Shown here in pieces: positions 1 through 9,744 of a DNA stretch of 64,000 nt. A model generated the notes under the pieces. It saw only the letters and a program-made list of their open reading frames with translations. It searched no databases and was not told the DNA's origin. The DNA lies in NCBI RefSeq assembly GCF_014805685.1, contig NC_060887.1, positions 37,407,305 through 37,471,304 of the forward strand. Direction: 5' to 3'. A program made the translations under genes and the position numbers. Every line of letters starts with the position of its first letter. Position 1 is the first letter of the stretch. Source of the stretch: Silurus meridionalis (Eukaryota; Chordata; Actinopteri; Siluriformes; Siluridae).

Positions 1-348
1 AATAGAGATGGAATGAGAAATGATGCAGACAAGAAGGTGACTATATGAGACAGAAGCATTTTCCTTCTATTGTATTAGTTTGTGTATATTTGATATATGA
101 ATATATGATAAATGTAATATATGATGAAGTGATTGATAATCAATTAATGAAATTAATAGCTATAAGTTAAATCTTGTTAGTGTTTTTGTAGGTCTTTATG
201 ATCATAAGGTTATAAAGTGATATAGAACACTAGTTCATCTTCTCTCAGTGAAAAGCGATCAGTGTTGGTGTGCAATAAAAGAGCTACTTAAGGTCACGCT
301 AGTGTTCACACCGAGCCTGAAGCTTTTCCTACTTACTGCTGTATAAAT

Positions 349-351
<3 letters not shown>
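1..351. other. AT-rich unannotated sequence
   Basis: No open frame, repeat family or RNA gene was recognised before the first CA microsatellite. Confidence 0.5.

Positions 352-412
<61 letters not shown>
352..412. repeat. (CA)n microsatellite
   Basis: An uninterrupted CA run of about 30 units. Dense long CA runs of this kind recur through the window and are typical of teleost genomes. Confidence 0.97.
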
Positions 413-414
<2 letters not shown>

Positions 415-499
415 AACTGTGAAAGGAAATACTCCAACATCTGTTCTATAATGCAGAGCCTTCTCTATTAGATGTTTTAATCAGCTTATTGTACAACAA

Positions 500-502
<3 letters not shown>

Positions 503-550
<48 letters not shown>
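503..550. repeat. (TC)n microsatellite
   Basis: An uninterrupted TC run of about 24 units. It is followed by a pyrimidine-rich stretch and CAG, which mimics a splice acceptor, but no supported exon follows. Confidence 0.95.
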
Positions 551-553
<3 letters not shown>

Positions 554-711
554 TTCTCCTCTTTTTCTTCCAGAGGCTGTATCTATACAATCTGTCAAAT
601 TGTATTTTTCATCAGCGGAGCTATTTTCTGCACAAGACTGCACATAAGAACCATTCACACTCTGGGTCTGACTGAGTTTATAGCAAACAATATAATCGAT
701 ATTTCATAGAT

Positions 712-713
<2 letters not shown>

Positions 714-775
<62 letters not shown>
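714..775. repeat. (CA)n microsatellite
   Basis: An uninterrupted CA run of about 31 units. Confidence 0.97.
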
Positions 776-777
<2 letters not shown>

Positions 778-957
778 TTCTTCTGAACGATATGGAGATG
801 AATAACGGACTAAGGTGAAACACACTCAGTCACTTCTCAGCATTGAAAAAGCTGTAAAAACTGACTGAATGGATCAAATAGTGATTAATTTTCCCTCCTT
901 ATTTTATATCCGACTCGTTACATCTTGAAATCTGCTGCCCCCCAAATCACAACTTAC

Positions 958-1096
958 TTCAGTCTTTAGCTCTGTGTTCTGTATGTAGCTTAATGTTGTG
1001 TGATGGTGTTGTATGTAGCACCAGGGTTCTGGAGGAACGTTGTCTCACTGTGTACTGCGTCAGCTATATATGGTTGAAATGACAATAAAAGCTAGT
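958..1096 (+). mobile_element. LINE 3' end (L2/CR1/Rex1-type tail)
   Basis: The block ending in GGTTGAAATGACAATAAAAG closely matches the block at 63,318-63,405, which continues into a TTGAC tandem tail. Short tandem tails of this type mark 3' ends of L2/CR1/Rex1-group LINEs. Only the 3' untranslated end is present, and the tandem tail is missing here. Confidence 0.7.
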
Positions 1097-1265
1097 TGAA
1101 GAGTTAATTCTGGTGCTATTCTTCATCATTATTCAGGAAATGGGAAATCATGGAACAAGGAGTTGGTGACCCTGGGGCGTCGGCTATTATTTGTCGAACC
1201 AGTGCGAGCGTGTTTCGAACTCCCAACCATTAGTTATAATAGAGCAGCGAAGCGGTGCACAATGA

Positions 1266-1433
1266 GCGTTCGCTGTAAAAGCCTTCTATAAGAATGGTGA
1301 TAGAGTGAGTGCTGCACAAAGGGAAATTTACTGTCATTACCAGCGATTACAACGTGGGTGCGTCATTTTGAAGACACGGTATGACACATCGATGATGGAG
1401 CGTGTTGTGGAACGGAGGGCGAGAGCTCCTCAC
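1266..1433 (+). pseudogene. Decayed transposase N-terminus (DUF4817-type helix-turn-helix)
   Basis: One frame reads AFAVKAFYKNGDRVSAAQRE and then continues with a degenerate HTH. This is the characteristic start of the DUF4817 helix-turn-helix found at the N-terminus of mariner/DD-E-type transposases in fish and insects, which would bind the element's terminal repeats. An in-frame stop lies directly upstream at 1,263, there is no start codon, and the similarity fades after about 30 residues. No catalytic domain follows, so this is a dead fragment. The family assignment rests on the recalled consensus. Confidence 0.65.
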
Positions 1434-1869
1434 GATGGTGGTGTGGATTCTTTTTAAAAGATCGATAACTTGGAGGTTTTGTATCCAGATAGACTTTATT
1501 AACAAGATTACAAAGCCGAGTAGAGTTTACAAACACTACTCCAGAATCCAGTTTTGCACTCACTTAGACAAGAAATCTGTGCCATGTGTGAGCTCCTGTG
1601 GGTCATCAATAGCTTGTCACATACTTATTTCTAGCTCCTGTAAATAGGAACAAGGTCCTTTTCCTTTCATGAGTGTTTTCCCAACTTTGAATCGTTCTCT
1701 CTGCCCTACGCACACTGGAACCTTCATACAGTCAAATATATAATTATGAAATACTTTTATCTTATGAAAAAGTCACTCAGAGGCAGCAGATGTGGTTCGG
1801 GGAGTGTTAATGAGATCTTTAACTAAAGTGCAAAATGTAATTAACAGTCATTGTCCATTAAAATATGTT
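1434..1869. other. Unannotated sequence
   Basis: Short open frames on both strands have no recognisable protein similarity. Nothing further was supported. Confidence 0.4.
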
Positions 1870-2022
1870 GGAGTAAAAAAGTACAGATATTGAATCAGAA
1901 ATGTAGTTGTGTACAGAGGAACAGTTGATTAAATCTTTGATACTCAGTAAAAATAGAAAGTAGCCAAAAAAATACTTAAGTACAGTAACGAAGTACATTC
2001 ACTCAAATACTTTACATCACTG
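1870..2022 (-). mobile_element. Non-autonomous hAT-like element end
   Basis: Repeated AAGTAC/GTACTT-type motifs finish in CATCACTG, the complement of the CAGTGATG/CAGTGGTG start seen at 22,260, 35,524 and 54,241. Elements of this type with CAGTGGTGGA-like termini are widespread hAT-derived repeats in fish. Only the terminal ~150 bp is recognisable. Confidence 0.55.
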
Positions 2023-2547
2023 GAATATAAGGACAAACATGTGTAGAGCAAATCAACATCTAAATCAATGTTTTCGGTCCACATCCTGACCTATAAAAAG
2101 TATAAAATATATATTTACGTATGCATTTCCACATGGAGAGCTTCAGCTTTTGAGACACAATTGTTTGCTGACTGTGATTTCCTGTTTCAGTCAGACCTGG
2201 TCTTCATGGTTAATCCAAATGTGGTTTAAAAACACAAAAATAACACAATCCGTTTGCTTAGACATCAATTTTACACTGATCTGTGAATGTTTGTCTCACC
2301 GAGTTCTGGTGCTCAGCCCCCAAAATGCTCTTTGCAGTTTTAATGATTGTTTACCTTGAAAGTCAAATTTAATTGAAACAGGAGATTAGAAAAAATGTCT
2401 GATGTAATTCTATTTATACTTGTGTTGTTGTTTTACAGGCACTAGCGGTACTGTGTGTACACTACTACTACTACTAATAATAATACTACTTTAAAAAGTT
2501 AATAATATGGGTGAATTAAAAACTGAGAAAACGTTTTTTCAAGAAGT

Positions 2548-2552
<5 letters not shown>
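2023..2552. other. Unannotated sequence
   Basis: Apart from a short ACT-triplet run near 2,461-2,475, nothing was recognised. Confidence 0.4.

Positions 2553-2594
<42 letters not shown>
2553..2594. repeat. (GT)n microsatellite
   Basis: A GT run of about 21 units. An imperfect CA-rich stretch follows at 2,709-2,755. Confidence 0.95.
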
Positions 2595-2596
<2 letters not shown>

Positions 2597-2755
2597 CTAG
2601 AGAGAGACATCAATGATATTTGAGGAGTCTGTGGGCTCTTTGGCTTTCCACAATGCAGGAGCATTGTTTAATCTCCACTTTACTCACCGATTCACAGCCC
2701 CTTGAAGATCACACACTCATACACACGCACACACACTCATACACACACACACACC

Positions 2756-3121
2756 TCTCCGCGTGCGCTTCTGTGAAACTGAGTATACAGTGGAATCCGG
2801 AGAGGTGTAATGTTCATTGCAGTGTTTCTTCTGGATTTGAAGCTTTATTTGGGAAAAGACCTGAACACACACACATAGGAGGATAAAGAGCTGCTTTATC
2901 TGCGATTTCTTCTGGTTTTATCCCTGAACATGAACACAGCAGTTCAGGAGAGAAGATCAGGAGAGGATTTCATTCTGCTTCCAGAAACACACACACACTC
3001 AGGTTTGGATTGGGTTTCACTTTTTAGGTGGTGTAAGGTGGATACAGTGGACTCTGATATTTGCTGGTGTGTGTGGTGTGATATGGTTTGGTTTGGTTTC
3101 AGGACTGAACCAGATGTGAAA
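2756..3121 (+). promoter_or_regulatory. Putative 5' flank and 5' UTR of the DPP-like first exon
   Basis: This stretch lies directly upstream of the MNQTA start codon. Its position and moderate GC content fit a leader, and CAG at 3,100-3,102 could alternatively be a splice acceptor for a spliced 5' UTR. No convincing TATA box or other core element was identified, so the promoter role is inferred only from position. Confidence 0.3.
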
Positions 3122-3181
3122 ATGAACCAAACAGCAGGAGTAACAAACCCATACAGGAGGAGAAGCTCCACAGGAGTGAAG
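3122..3181 (+). CDS. dpp6 (or dpp10): Alternative first coding exon of a DPP6/DPP10-type Kv4 channel auxiliary subunit (MNQTA exon)
   Basis: DPP6 and DPP10 are catalytically dead dipeptidyl-peptidase-like type II membrane proteins that bind Kv4 channels and change their trafficking and inactivation. Both genes use alternative first exons encoding short cytoplasmic N-termini. Here 20 codons start with MNQTAGV and end with Lys just before GTGAGT at 3,182, in phase 0. The known human DPP10 'a' N-terminus also begins MNQTA, is 20 residues long and ends in Lys before the shared ELGS-type exon 2. The family-specific MNQTA motif is linked to fast, pore-blocking inactivation of Kv4. The start has A at -3. 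The middle residues are not conserved with human, and the shared transmembrane exon 2 was not found, which fits the huge first introns of these genes. DPP6 and DPP10 cannot be separated from this exon alone. A chance match remains possible. Confidence 0.6.
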
Positions 3182-3289
3182 GTGAGTGTGTCATGAAGTG
3201 TGTCTGCTGTGCAATCAGATGGAATCGGATTCGGAATGGGTTTGTGCAAGCTCAGTGTGTCTGGTAGATGTTTAAAATGATGTCAGGAT

Positions 3290-4290
3290 TTGCATTTGTA
3301 TCTGCTGGCCCAAACATCTGTGTCTCTATCTGCCGTCCCGAACATCTGCATTTATACCTTCTGTTTCAACATCTGCGTCTGTATCTATGGTTCCATCAAA
3401 ACATATATGGTGTGTATTTTTTGTTCCAAACATCTGTGTCAGTGGTTTTATTAAAACATCTGTGTCAGTATATGCTTTTCCAAACATCTGCATCACTATT
3501 TGCTGTTCCAAAAATCTGCATCTGTATTTACTGTTCCAAACATCTGCATATCTATCTGTGGTTCCATCAAAACATCTGCATCTATATCTGCAGTTCCAAA
3601 CATCTGCATATCTATCTGTGGTTCAATCAAAACAACTGCATCTGTATGTGCTGTTCCAAACATCTGCATCAGTATCTGTTCCAAACATCTGCGTCTGTAT
3701 TTATTTTTCTAAATACTGTGTCTATATCTACTGCTCCAAACATTTGGGTCTGTATCTGCTGTTCCAAACATCTGCATCTGTATCTGCTGTTCCAAATAAC
3801 TTCATCTGAATTGACTGCTTCAAACATCTGTATCTGTTCTGACTGTTCTAAACATCTGCAACTCTATATATTGTTCCAAACATCTGCATTTGTACCCACT
3901 GCTCCAAACATCTGCATCTAAATCTACTGCTCCAAACATCTGTATCTGAGTCTGTGTCTGTATCCACTGCTCCAAACATCTGCATCTGTATCTACTGTTC
4001 CAAACAACTTCATCTGAATTGAATGCTCCAAACATCTGTGTCTGTTCTGACTGTTCTGAACATCTGCAATGCTATATATTGTTCCAAACATCTGCATCTG
4101 TACCCACTGCTCCAAACATCTGCATCTAAATCTTCTGCATCTACTGCAAATATCTGTATCTGAGTCTGTGTCTGTATCCACTGCTCCAAACATCTGTATC
4201 TGATTTGACTGTTCCAAACACCTGCATCTGAGTCCTCTGCTCCAAACATCTGCATCTGTGTCTACTGCACCAACATCTGCTCCAGTCTGT
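3290..4290. repeat. ~1-kb minisatellite, 27-30 bp unit with higher-order repeat
   Basis: The core CCAAACATCTGCATCTGTAT recurs roughly every 27-30 bp with CTGCTGTT, CCACTGCT or GGTTCCATC spacers. The right part contains two copies of a ~208-214-bp higher-order block (3,798 versus 4,006; 3,941 versus 4,155). Open frames on both strands, rich in ICIS or MQMFG repeats, follow from the repeat and are not genes. It lies about 110 bp downstream of the DPP-like exon, in the presumed first intron. Confidence 0.9.
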
Positions 4291-5128
4291 ATTCTGTGGT
4301 GTGAAAACCTCAGCATTGTAGTCCTAAATTACATCACTGGCAGCTCACTATGAATAAATGAATGTAGTGTGTGTAGTGTATGAAAAGCTCTGTATTCTCC
4401 CCGTACTAGTGGGCGTGGCCTGAAGCAGTAATGCTCTCTAATAGCCAGTATTTCTTCATTTCTGGATTTATTTAATCTGCACATACTTCCAATCAGGTCT
4501 CAGCAGGTTTGTATATTCTATGCTGTAGCTCTTACAGTCCACTAGAGGTCACTGTTGTTAAGTTTACACTGAGCCTCCTGTAAACACTTCTCACCGCAGG
4601 CCTTTTCTCTTCTTCACCTGTATTTGCAGGACTTACTTATTTTTACTACAATCATAATAACTTCAACTCTTCACACGGAGCCTCCCAGGAGCTTCAGTGG
4701 TGTAAAATAAGGAGTGTTTGTACCCTAATGATGTTGAGAAGTCATGTTCATTCAGGCGAGTAGACCAAGTCTGTAAAGCTGGATTGCATCATGATTACCT
4801 TTAGAGTGTGTGAAACCAGAAGACCTCGGGAGATTTTGTTCCTCTTTGGTGACATTAATGAGTTGCGGAGACGTGGAAAGTGAGAGGGGTTTTACAGGAC
4901 AAATGTCCTCAGAAGAAGAGGAACATCTGACAATTGAAACCAATGTTTGTCTGATTCTCACTCAACAAAACCTTTTTTATTATTTTCAATTTTTTTTTAT
5001 TTTTATTAATGAGAAATTGCCTTTATGAGAGATAATTCATCACAAGGACACGCCAAAGTCGTTGTGTGGATAAAATAGTAGGACAGTCATGAGTTTACAC
5101 ACTAAAAGATTCGATCTCCACAATGCAT
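4291..5128. other. Unannotated sequence
   Basis: No repeat family or exon was recognised. Two overlapping open frames of about 70 codons on opposite strands (4,752-5,028) have no recognisable similarity. Confidence 0.4.
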
Positions 5129-5866
5129 ACACCATAAAGACAAAAGTATTGGGACACCTGACTTTTCCAGCCATATGTGGTTCTTCCCCGAACTGTTACC
5201 ACAAACCTGGAGGCACACGATTGTACAGGGCGGCTTTTGGATGCGCTAGCATGAAATTTGCCCCTCAAAGGACCCAAATCTGTTCCAGCATGACGATGCG
5301 CTCGTGCACAAAGCCAGCTCCATGAAGATCTGCTTTTCATGGGTTGGAAGTGTGTGGAAGATCTTCTGCTATTGATCTGCTTCTGTCAAAAGACCCAAAG
5401 AGCGATTCATTCATTTTCTAGCATGTGAAAATCTCTGCAGGAAAACCTCTCGTCTCTTCTAGTCTGAGTCGTTTGTCCTTTTATCACGTGACTCACGTAT
5501 GCAGTTCATTCCACAGGAAATAGAACACGAGTCCTCTGGTCCGAGTCGTTCGTCCTTTTATCACGTGTCTCCCATAGACGCTATGAAGGTGATTAAAGGA
5601 TTAAAGGAACTAAATGATTAATAAAAAAAATTTGATGATCGAGATTCAAAGAATCAAATCACTAAAATGATCTGATCTTCCCATCACTAGACTGCACCTT
5701 AGGCCTCCTCACATCAACTACATCAGTACCTGATTTCAATAATGTTCTTGTGGTTGAATCCCCACAAGATCTAGTGGAACATCTTCCCAGAAGAATGAAG
5801 GTTATTATAACCGGAACAAATGTGGAATGGGATGTTGTGGTCCGCAAACTTTTGCCCCTATAGTGT
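5129..5866 (+). mobile_element. Internally deleted Tc1-derived element, copy 1
   Basis: The left end reads AAAGTATTGGGACACCTG and the right end CGCAAACTTTTGCCCCTATAGTG, the inverted pair typical of this family. The internal stretch near 5,283 corresponds to the Tc1 block with the second catalytic Asp (FQHDxAxVHKA-like), so the family derives from Tc1 transposase by internal deletion. The copy is split by an unrelated insertion at about 5,398-5,690. Six other copies occur in the window. Confidence 0.75.
5398..5690. repeat. Insertion with two direct 37-bp repeats and CACGTG motifs
   Basis: This block interrupts the Tc1-derived element. It holds two 37-bp direct copies (5,458-5,494 and 5,535-5,571; four mismatches), each containing TTTTATCACGTG. 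The right edge (CTTCCCATCACTAG) resembles the terminus of a common fish hAT-like repeat. Family not certain. Confidence 0.5.
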
Positions 5867-6053
5867 ATATATTAGTATAAATTTGACTGCTGTATAAATG
5901 CACTGTATACCAATGTGTTAATTACAGGAACGTAACGTTTACTCTAAAGTGCACCAGCTCTCGATCATCTCCCCCGTTATTCCTCCAGTCCACTGTAATC
6001 GACACGTATCACTCGATTCCTCGCACTGGAACATAAGAAGATGAGAATTGATC

Positions 6054-6055
<2 letters not shown>

Positions 6056-6091
<36 letters not shown>
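6056..6091. repeat. (TG)n microsatellite
   Basis: A TG run of about 18 units. Confidence 0.95.
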
Positions 6092-6092
<1 letters not shown>

Positions 6093-6230
6093 TTTACCTC
6101 ATTATTCATTTGAAATGTCTCTTATTCATTAGCTAGATCCTTAAACAGCTTTGATCAGGAAACAGAGAAGCTCATTTGAATTATAAGGTGGAGATACGGC
6201 ATCGTGTGTATTTAATCCATCACAGGGTGC

Positions 6231-6232
<2 letters not shown>

Positions 6233-6285
<53 letters not shown>
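6233..6285. repeat. (CA)n microsatellite
   Basis: A CA run of about 26 units. Confidence 0.95.
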
Positions 6286-6287
<2 letters not shown>

Positions 6288-6387
6288 TCACACCTAGAGG
6301 AACGTTTAGAAAGGCCGATCCATCTGATGGAAGGCAGGAGGAAACCTGAGAACCCAGAGGAAACCTTTAAACACACAGAGTTACTAC

Positions 6388-6430
6388 TATTCCCTCTTTT
6401 TCTCTGTCCTTCTGTTCCTCTGCCTCTCTT

Positions 6431-6498
<68 letters not shown>

Positions 6499-6627
6499 AC
6501 CTCTGTTTCCTTCTCTCTATCTACTGTTCTCTTTTTCCACCTACTCTTTCTCCTCCTGTCTCTCCAGCATTCACTTCATCTCTCTCTGCTGCTGTTTTTC
6601 CTTCTCTCTATCCTTCTTTCCCTTTTG

Positions 6628-6664
<37 letters not shown>

Positions 6665-6840
6665 GAAACAACATCTACTCTCTTCATCTCTTTCTTCATC
6701 TCTCTCCCTTTTTCTCTCTCCACCTCTAGCACCTCTTTTTTCTCCACCTCTCCTCCACCACTTTAAATCTTCTGCATTTTCTGCGTTTCTCCTCTTCTCT
6801 ATCCTTCTTTTCACCTCTCTCTCCTGCTCTATTCATTCAG
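6388..6840. repeat. Polypyrimidine tract with (TC)n cores
   Basis: About 450 bp is almost purely C/T on the plus strand, with pure TC runs at 6,434-6,496 and 6,631-6,658. The 179-codon Ser/Leu-rich open frame across it is a by-product of CT repeats. Confidence 0.92.
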
Positions 6841-7487
6841 TCTGTTATCAGCTGAATCTAAACTGATCTGTAACGGAGTCTCATTCTGATAAATCAGACG
6901 CACTGCTATTCAAACCTTCTGAAGAGCTCAGCGCTCATATCCGTGGTGTATGTACAACTCCTTTCTCTTTACCTCACTCTCTACCTTTTTCTCTCTTGAC
7001 TTCCTGCAGCCGGGAAAGCAGAAAAGAACAGAGAAGCTTCATACACTCATCTTTTACTTACACAGGAAATCTGGAAATATGAATGATTTGGATCAGAATG
7101 AAGGAGGTCTGCTTGTAGAGACAGGAATATTTGGATTTGCCAGTGTTCAATGCAGGAGGCCATCATTTAAAAAAAAAAGATCATAATAGCACTACAGGTT
7201 TGCTCTTTCTTTCATTCATTAGATTTATAATGTTTTTGGGTGAAAAAGCACAAGCTGAATGCGTGTAATCACGGTTCAGTCACACAGAGTACACCGTCTG
7301 CTGCGCTCGTTATCTACTGTCATTATAGTTCATACTTCTGAATAAGATCACGGTCATGAGGTCAGCCAGAGGTCAACTACACCACTGATTTATTCAAATA
7401 CTCATTATATTGATATTCAGCCACCATCACTGTCTCTTTACAAAACTAAACATAAAAACTCTGCTGTCTTTTAGATATAAAAAGGGG
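6841..7487. other. Unannotated sequence
   Basis: No repeat family or coding exon was recognised. Confidence 0.4.
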
Positions 7488-8257
7488 TAGGGTTGCAAAA
7501 TTCTGGGAATTTCCAAGACTGGAAACTTCCCATGGGAATTAATGGGATCGTAATTAATAGGAATACACAGTGAATTTACAAGGTTTATGGATGTGGTGAG
7601 GGAAGACATGCAGGTGGTTGAGTTGAAAGAGGCAGATGTAGAGTACAGGGGGGTATGGAGACAGATGATCTGATGGGAGAAGCCGAAAGAAGAAGAGGAA
7701 GAAACTGTGAATTTACAAAATTGCAGGTTAGACTATATCAGGGAACTTAAATGTAGTTAAAAAAGAAATCTTGTTAAAACAGCCAGATTTTATGAAGTTT
7801 CGGCTCCTCCATAACATAACAGATAAATTCTTAACTCCTGCACACAAAATAATTTCAAAAAATCTCCATCTTGGTGTGTATTCATGTAAATTACATAAAT
7901 ATTACACACGTTTATGTTTAAAACCTGAAAGAAGTCTCTCAAGCCTGCATTTGCAGTATTTGATTGAAAATCCAGAACAGTATATTTGTGAAACTTATAT
8001 TAAGAAATATCTATAATTGTTCTACTTGCAATTAAATCAAAGTCAAAAATGCCATTTTTATATTTACATTGTATAATTATTTAATTTATACAGTTTATAT
8101 ACAGAAAATATTTCAGAAAATGTATAAATAGTTGCCATAAATTCCTGGTTGGTTTCCAACATGGAATATTTAGAAAGTTCTCCTGATGAAGTTCATGGAA
8201 ATGTGCTGAAAAGTTTCTGGAAATTTATTTGAATTTTTCTGCTCTCTTGTAACCCTA
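7488..8257. mobile_element. Non-autonomous DNA element with TAGGGTTGC-type ends
   Basis: The left end TAGGGTTGCAAAATTCTGGG and the right end CTTGTAACCCTA form short, imperfect terminal inverted repeats around AT-rich DNA. A matching TTCCAAC/GGAAAC subterminal pattern supports one element. No transposase is present, and the superfamily is not certain. It carries a small RTE insertion. Confidence 0.6.
7582..7706 (+). mobile_element. 5'-truncated RTE LINE fragment with 12-bp target duplication
   Basis: One frame reads like the C-terminus of RTE ORF2 (GTGVVREDMQVVxLKEADVEYRGVWRQMI-type, with changes). The 125-bp insert is flanked by exact copies of GTGAATTTACAA at 7,570-7,581 and 7,707-7,718, the signature of target-primed reverse transcription. 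A longer fragment of the same clade sits at 15,118-15,470 on the other strand. Confidence 0.8.
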
Positions 8258-8261
8258 TGAA

Positions 8262-8425
8262 GGAGTAGCTCAGTGGTTAAGATGTTGGACTTCTGACCAG
8301 AAGGTCATGGGTTCAAATCCCACCTCCATTAAGCTTCCATTGCTGGGCCCTTGAGCAAGGCCCTTAACCCTCCCCTGCTCTTTTGTAAGTCTCTCTGGAT
8401 AAGTGTGTCTGCCAAACGCCATAAA
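8262..8425 (+). mobile_element. tRNA-derived SINE (Mermaid/DANA-like)
   Basis: The head has a tRNA-like A box (TAGCTCAGTGG) and B box (GGTTCAAATCC). It is followed by the GGGCCCTTGAGCAAGGCCC core and a tail resembling CTGGATAAGTGTGTCTGCCAAA, which is shared with LINE 3' ends. This layout matches V-SINE-like families known in catfish, zebrafish and other teleosts. It is not a functional tRNA gene because the tRNA-like 3' half is replaced by SINE body. It begins within a few bases of the preceding DNA element's end. Confidence 0.8.
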
Positions 8426-8519
8426 TAATGTATAGATTAAAAACTGGATCTCTGACGCTGGAGAGCCCTTCTGTGAAGTTTTCCAAAAACTTCCATTAAG
8501 AAAAGGCGAAGTTTGAGAC

Positions 8520-8752
8520 ACCTGACCATATGATTGGTATGTGCGGTCAAAGCTGTGTAGCAGTAGATCTTCCACACCCAACCCATGTAAAGCAGATCTT
8601 CATGGAGCTGGATTTGTGTACAGGGGAATTGTCATGCTGGACCAGTTTTGGGTCTCCAAGTTTAAGTGAAGGGAAAATTTAACGCTACAACATTGATAGA
8701 CATCGTATATAATTGTATGCCTCCAAGTTTGTGGTAAGAGTTTGGGGAAAAA
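8520..8752 (-). mobile_element. Tc1-derived element, copy 2 (partial)
   Basis: GAGACACCTGACC, GATCTTCCACACCCAACCC and the ATTGTCATGCTGGACCAG block match copy 1 in reverse orientation. The distal end runs into the hairpin at 8,751. Confidence 0.65.
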
Positions 8753-8818
8753 CATGGGACTGGAACTGCAAAATGTTCTCTTCTTCAACAGAACATTTTG
8801 CAGTTCCAGTCCCATGTT
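8751..8818. repeat. Perfect 29-bp inverted repeat with 10-nt loop
   Basis: Arms 8,751-8,779 and 8,790-8,818 are exact reverse complements around a 10-base loop (CTTCTTCAAC). The arms replace the expected continuation of the Tc1-derived element, so a local template-switch origin is plausible. Confidence 0.95.
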
Positions 8819-8865
8819 GATGTCCATATTGTGAGGGTGCGCAGAATTAATTTTACAGCATTTAG

Positions 8866-9004
8866 CAGATGCCATTATCCAGGGTGAGGAACAATTATCT
8901 CATTTATACAACTGAGTAGGTGAGGGTTAGGAGCCTTGCTGATGAGGGAGCTTAGTGGTACTGGGATTCAGACATAAAAGTCCATCATCTTCACCACTGA
9001 GCTA
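8866..9004 (-). mobile_element. SINE/LINE-tail fragment
   Basis: GCATTTAGCAGATGCC followed by ATTATCCAGGG is the reverse complement of the SINE tail. The right edge CACTGAGCTAATA matches a decayed tRNA-like head, so this is probably an old reversed SINE copy. Confidence 0.5.
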
Positions 9005-9014
9005 ATAAATATAC

Positions 9015-9212
9015 TGATTTACTTGTCACACTTGTGTACATTAGCACAGTGAAATTCTATCTAGCTGGTGTAAGCCATAATAAAGCACCCCTGGAGTACA
9101 GAGGGGTAAGGGCCTTGCTCAAGGGCCCAGGAGTGGCAGCTTGGCAATACTCGGGCTTGAACCCCCAACCGTCCGATCAGTAACCCATAGCCTTAACCAC
9201 TGAGCTCCCATT
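9015..9212 (-). mobile_element. Interspersed repeat, LINE-tail family X, copy 1
   Basis: The block with GCACCCCTGGAGTACAGAGG, GGGCCTTGCTCAAGGGCCC and CCTTAACCACTGAGCTCCCA also occurs at 12,262-12,513 and, shorter, at 24,595-24,665. It is a common teleost repeat that I take to be a LINE 3' region, although the parent family is unidentified. Confidence 0.55.
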
Positions 9213-9454
9213 TCCCTTAAATTTCTTACTTAAGTACGGCAATAGATAGAGAGATGATAAAAAGCCATTACAGAGACTAAAAAATATATAAACGGACAAA
9301 TGAGAAGACACCAAAACAAGAGAGAAAGCAAGAGAAAAGGATTTTTAAACGAATCTGAAACTGCTTTGTTTGCCGAAAATGAAAAGTGTGTTTTCTTCTC
9401 GTGTATTCAGTCTGCTACTGCTGAGCATTTATTTTCTCTCGCTTCAGGCCTGAG

Positions 9455-9487
9455 CGAGCAAGAGCAAGAGCAAGAGCAAGAGCAAGC
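9455..9487. repeat. (AAGAGC)n hexanucleotide repeat
   Basis: About five tandem copies of a GAGCAA hexamer lie in an otherwise unrecognised region (9,213-9,744). Confidence 0.85.
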
Positions 9488-9744
9488 ACCGAGCTCATCA
9501 GTGCCCAGGTAGAATAATGAGTTTACCGTAAATGTATGTTTTTCTATCCAGCGCCTGAGTCTCGGTCTGTCAGCGCTCTCAGTAGAGCGTAAACACCAGT
9601 AGAACCACCTGTAATTGCTTCTGGGGTTTGATTCTGGAAACATTGCACTGCAGACTCGGTCGAATTCAGTGAAGATTATGAGCATCATTAGGGATGTATA
9701 CATTAAGGGGCACAATATCGAGGAAGAAAAGGGCAGCATGATAT

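Noticed and set aside
545..650. Exon after the polypyrimidine tract and CAG at about 560-573
   Set aside because: The acceptor-like signal comes from a TC microsatellite. No recognisable coding sequence or donor follows.
3268..4316. Long frames (up to 217 codons) on both strands rich in ICIS or MQMFG
   Set aside because: By-products of the 28-bp minisatellite, open in several phases and on both strands.
6327..6866. 179-codon Ser/Leu-rich frame
   Set aside because: Encoded by CT repeats. No domain or conserved motif.
8262..8340. tRNA gene
   Set aside because: A and B boxes are present, but the 3' half of the cloverleaf is replaced by SINE body and tail.
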